Source of the DNA: Lentisphaeria bacterium
GTDB taxonomy: Bacteria > Verrucomicrobiota > Lentisphaeria > Victivallales > Victivallaceae
Assembly (NCBI GenBank): GCA_900768515.1
Contig: CAAGDG010000058.1
Span: forward strand, 14,235 to 78,234
Direction: 5' to 3'
Length of the DNA stretch: 64,000 nucleotides
Shown here: positions 61,553-64,000 of the stretch, in pieces
How positions within the stretch are numbered: the first letter of the stretch is position 1
Layout of the letters: each line of letters begins with the position of its first letter
Notes under the pieces: model-generated
Told to the model about the DNA's origin: nothing
Database searches by the model: none
What the model saw: only the letters and a program-made list of their open reading frames with translations
Program-made: the position numbers and the translations under genes

Positions 61553-63619
61553 TCAGCGCTTTCCGCCGGTCCCGGCCCCCGCAACCCGTTTGAGCACCGT
61601 ACTGCCGCGAACCGGAAGCCGGAAGGACTTCACGGGAGAAGCGGCGCCGTTCCAGATGTCGATCATCGGTCCGGGGAGTGAAATTTCAACTTTCTCCTCC
61701 CCCATATTGGCCAGGAAGAAGAACTCCGAACCGTCGGCGGCAACCCGGCGCGCCGCCCGAACCGAGCCGGGCAGATCGGGGAGCAACGGAACGACGCCAT
61801 TCTCCAGCGCAAGATCCCGATAGAATTTGCGCAGAAAATCCATGCCGGTCCGGGCCGCAATGTAATACGCGCTGCCCTTTCCGAACCGGTTGACCGTCAC
61901 TGCCGGGGAACCGGCGTAGAAGTCCTGTTCGAAAACCGCAAGCGCTTCCGCCCCTTCCAGATGAATCAACTCGGCATAGTCGGCGACCTCGTAACTTTCC
62001 GTATCCCATTGGATCGATTGCATGTCGGAAGGTTCGAGTCCGTCAATGTCCTCGTTCCAGATGCCGAAGAGCCGGCGCAGTCCGGGACCGCCGGGATTGC
62101 CTCCAAAGAAACAATGGCTGTTCTCATCGACATAGGCGGAGAGGTAGGTCATCACCAGGGTGCCGCCCTGCTCCACAAACCGGATCAGTCGGGCGGCAGT
62201 TTCGTGATTCACCAGGAAAAGCATGGGAGCGACAATTATTTTATATCGGTCGAACTCCTGCTCCGGACCGATCACCGCAAGCTCCAGATTCTGTTCCCAC
62301 AGCGCCTGATAATGGAGCCGGATGGTCTCATCCTGCTTTTTGACCTCCGGCTTTCCGAAAGCGCGAACGGCAAAATCCAGCGCCCACCGCGCCTCCCAGT
62401 CGAAGAGCAGGGCGACTTCCGCCGGAGCCCGGCGGGATCCGGCCACCTCCGCAATCCGCTCCAGTTTCCGGCCGAACTCCGCAACGGAACGGAAGGTGCG
62501 GGTGTCAGCGGTTCCGTCGTGCCCGACCACGGCGCCGTGGAACTGCTCGCAGTTGCCCAATCCCTTGCGCCATTGAAAATACATGGCGCCGTCGGCGCCG
62601 TGGCCGAGCGCAAACAGCATCTCCCGCTCGAACTCCCCCGGACGGCGCATTTTCACATAAGGCTTCCAGTTGGGAACGCCGGGACAGGATTCCATCATCA
62701 GGAACGGTTTCTCCTGCATCGTATAATGGAGATCGTGCAGAATACAGACATCCGAAGCGCTGCGATCGGCACACCCGTTGTACCAGGAAGGATAACAGTC
62801 ATCGGCGATAAAATCGCACTCTTTTGCAATTTCCTGGTAATTGAGCGGGAGAAACATTCCCATCATATTGGTGGTCGCCGGAAGCGGGGAGAACTCCCGG
62901 ACGGCATCGATTTCCATACGGAGGAATTCGGCAACGGTGCGGGTCATAAACCGCCGCCAATCCAGCCGGACGGTACAGATGCAGTCGTCGGTGGGGTCAA
63001 TCTGATCCCATGCGGTCAACCGGTGTCCCCAGAATGCGGACCAGTAGCATCGGTTGAGATTCTCCAATGTCCGGTAACGCTCCTGGAGGAATTCTGAAAA
63101 TTTCTTCCGGCAGATGGGACAGAAGCATTCGCTGCCGTATTCGTTGCTGATGTGCCACCCGGCCAGCGCGGGATGATCGGCATAGCGTTCGGCCAGTTTC
63201 CGGTTGACGGCGGCGACACGCGCGCGAAAGACCGGAGAGTGAAGGCAGTTGGTCTGCCGGGCGCGCCATGAAACGCGGATTCCCTCGCGGTTGGTCTGGC
63301 AGGTTTCCGGATAACGCTGTCCGAGCCATGCTGGCTTTGCGGCGGAGGGGGTGGCGAGGAAGAGACGTTTTCCGTTGCGGGCGGCACGGTCGAAAAGTTC
63401 GTCGAGCCAGCCGAACTCAAATTTGCCGTCCTCAACTTCAATCTGCCCCCAGGAGAAAATTCCGACGGAAAAGGTGTTGCAATGCGCCTCATCCATCAAC
63501 TGAAAATCCTTTTCGAGGATCTCCGGCCAATCCAGCCATTGGTCCGGGTTGTAGTCGCCGCCATGCAGAAAACCGTGGAACCCATCCAAGATCGAATTTC
63601 CGGAGCACTGTTCTTTCAT
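61553..63619 (-). CDS. GH42 family beta-galactosidase
   Basis: The 688-residue enzyme has the GH42 barrel (GGDYNPDQW opening), acid/base Glu160 (HISNEYG) and nucleophile Glu310 (LMMESCPG). The zinc-type Cys cluster is at C165, C167 and C170 with C125 or C107 as fourth ligand. A trimerisation domain (about 385-590, LFDWEARWALDF) and a short C-terminal beta domain follow. No signal peptide is present, so it should cleave imported galactosides. ATG 63619 is chosen because GGAAGG lies ahead and the upstream in-frame stretch is not GH42-like. Its 3' end faces the GntR/LacI gene with 12 bases between. Confidence 0.9.
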   Translation of the reverse strand: MKEQCSGNSILDGFHGFLHGGDYNPDQWLDWPEILEKDFQLMDEAHCNTFSVGIFSWGQIEVEDGKFEFGWLDELFDRAARNGKRLFLATPSAAKPAWLGQRYPETCQTNREGIRVSWRARQTNCLHSPVFRARVAAVNRKLAERYADHPALAGWHISNEYGSECFCPICRKKFSEFLQERYRTLENLNRCYWSAFWGHRLTAWDQIDPTDDCICTVRLDWRRFMTRTVAEFLRMEIDAVREFSPLPATTNMMGMFLPLNYQEIAKECDFIADDCYPSWYNGCADRSASDVCILHDLHYTMQEKPFLMMESCPGVPNWKPYVKMRRPGEFEREMLFALGHGADGAMYFQWRKGLGNCEQFHGAVVGHDGTADTRTFRSVAEFGRKLERIAEVAGSRRAPAEVALLFDWEARWALDFAVRAFGKPEVKKQDETIRLHYQALWEQNLELAVIGPEQEFDRYKIIVAPMLFLVNHETAARLIRFVEQGGTLVMTYLSAYVDENSHCFFGGNPGGPGLRRLFGIWNEDIDGLEPSDMQSIQWDTESYEVADYAELIHLEGAEALAVFEQDFYAGSPAVTVNRFGKGSAYYIAARTGMDFLRKFYRDLALENGVVPLLPDLPGSVRAARRVAADGSEFFFLANMGEEKVEISLPGPMIDIWNGAASPVKSFRLPVRGSTVLKRVAGAGTGGKR

Positions 63620-63820
63620 CGTCACCTTCCTCTGATTCTGAATGTTACGGACTTCTCTGATTGCAATCCGACCAAGACGGCCGGCACTTTCATGCAGAAC
63701 TTCACCAGAAAGGCCCACTTCTCACCGGGACAATCCAAACATCTTCGGAACGAGGGAATATAAATTCTTCTTCAAACAGTTGCAAACGGATCCGCACAAA
63801 AATGTCATAGAAAAAATCCT

Positions 63821-63972
63821 CTTTTCTCTACGAAAGAGAACCGCGAGGGTCAAGGGGGCGCGGTCACCCTCGTCTCAGCTTTTCTTTGCGAACTATCTTT
63901 TCTCTGCGAAAAGAAACAGCGGGGATCAAGGGGGCGCGGTCACCCTCGTCTCAGCTTTTCTTTGCGAACTAT
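63821..63972. repeat. two-copy 76-bp tandem repeat at the contig end
   Basis: Copy 1 spans 63821-63896 and copy 2 spans 63897-63972. The last 47 bases of each are identical (63850-63896 and 63926-63972); the first 29 differ at several sites. No reading frame spans both copies consistently, since 76 is not a multiple of three. The flanking stretch 63620-63820 shows no gene. Assembly stopping here suggests a longer array in the genome. Confidence 0.9.
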
Positions 63973-64000
63973 AGATCGGAAGAGCACACGTCTGAACTCC
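63973..64000. other. Illumina adapter sequence (assembly artefact)
   Basis: The final 28 bases begin AGATCGGAAGAGCACACGTC and match the standard TruSeq read-1 adapter to the end of the window. They follow the second repeat copy directly. They are not genomic and should be trimmed. Confidence 0.97.

Noticed and set aside
63821..63972. CRISPR or attachment-site array
   Set aside because: Units are head-to-tail without unique spacers, and no cas or integrase gene is nearby.

Overview
The window is high-GC bacterial DNA and looks like a Lentisphaerota chromosome contig, most likely a Victivallis-like gut anaerobe. This is an inference from gene content, not a database match. The grounds are the many secreted polysaccharide-active enzymes, prepilin-like 'FTLIELLVVIAIIAIL' proteins beside glycosidase genes, a GGGtGRT protein with its NifU-like partner, and a sugar ABC transporter without a local ATPase. 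No tRNA, rRNA, integrase, transposase or CRISPR array was seen. The right end is an assembly edge: a 76-bp unit occurs twice in tandem and the last 28 bases match the Illumina TruSeq adapter.

Layout. 0-3.4 kb: a phosphohexomutase homologue that has lost its catalytic serine (-), then a NifU-like/GGGtGRT pair with a near-consensus promoter and a strong terminator. 3.4-6.9 kb: overlapping genes for RecX, an OmpR-family regulator, its histidine kinase and a secreted repeat protein. 6.9-7.4 kb: a gene-free stretch with two homologous small-RNA-like units, each with a palindrome, a -10 box, a GAAA-loop hairpin, a C-rich linker and a terminator. 7.4-20.2 kb: a GH10 enzyme, two prepilin-like proteins, two large clan GH-A glycosidase paralogues, an AraC regulator and an ADP-ribosylglycohydrolase interrupted by TGA at a conserved Trp position. 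20.4-29.5 kb: a CstA-type transporter, then a leftward group (dapA, ybaK, an aromatic-repeat lipoprotein, a secreted Cys phosphatase), a small lipoprotein and a Prc-type protease. 29.7-35.4 kb: a GH13-GH133 glycogen debranching fusion followed by a D-aminoacylase-like enzyme. 35.5-42.1 kb: two exported proteins of unknown function and a CUT1-type sugar importer (binding protein, enlarged MalF-like and MalG-like permeases). 42.4-50.1 kb: a five-gene operon for uronate use (DUF1846 protein, CE15-like esterase, tagaturonate reductase, altronate dehydratase, heparinase II/III-like lyase). 50.3-57.4 kb: a third GH-A paralogue, then an HtrA-like lipoprotein protease and a protease-like protein without a catalytic triad. 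57.4-63.6 kb: sugar isomerase, MDR dehydrogenase, radical SAM protein, GntR/LacI-type regulator and a GH42 beta-galactosidase.

How it fits together: exported and cytoplasmic glycosidases, esterases and lyases would release sugars and uronates from plant or mucin-type glycans. The ABC importer brings in oligosaccharides, uxaB/uxaA feed uronates toward KDG, and the debranching fusion handles storage glucan. Regulators (AraC, GntR/LacI, OmpR) and palindromic operators sit between the modules. The least explained features are the twin small-RNA-like units, the GH-A triplet with its shared GGWxDQGPxND module, and the active-site-depleted homologues.
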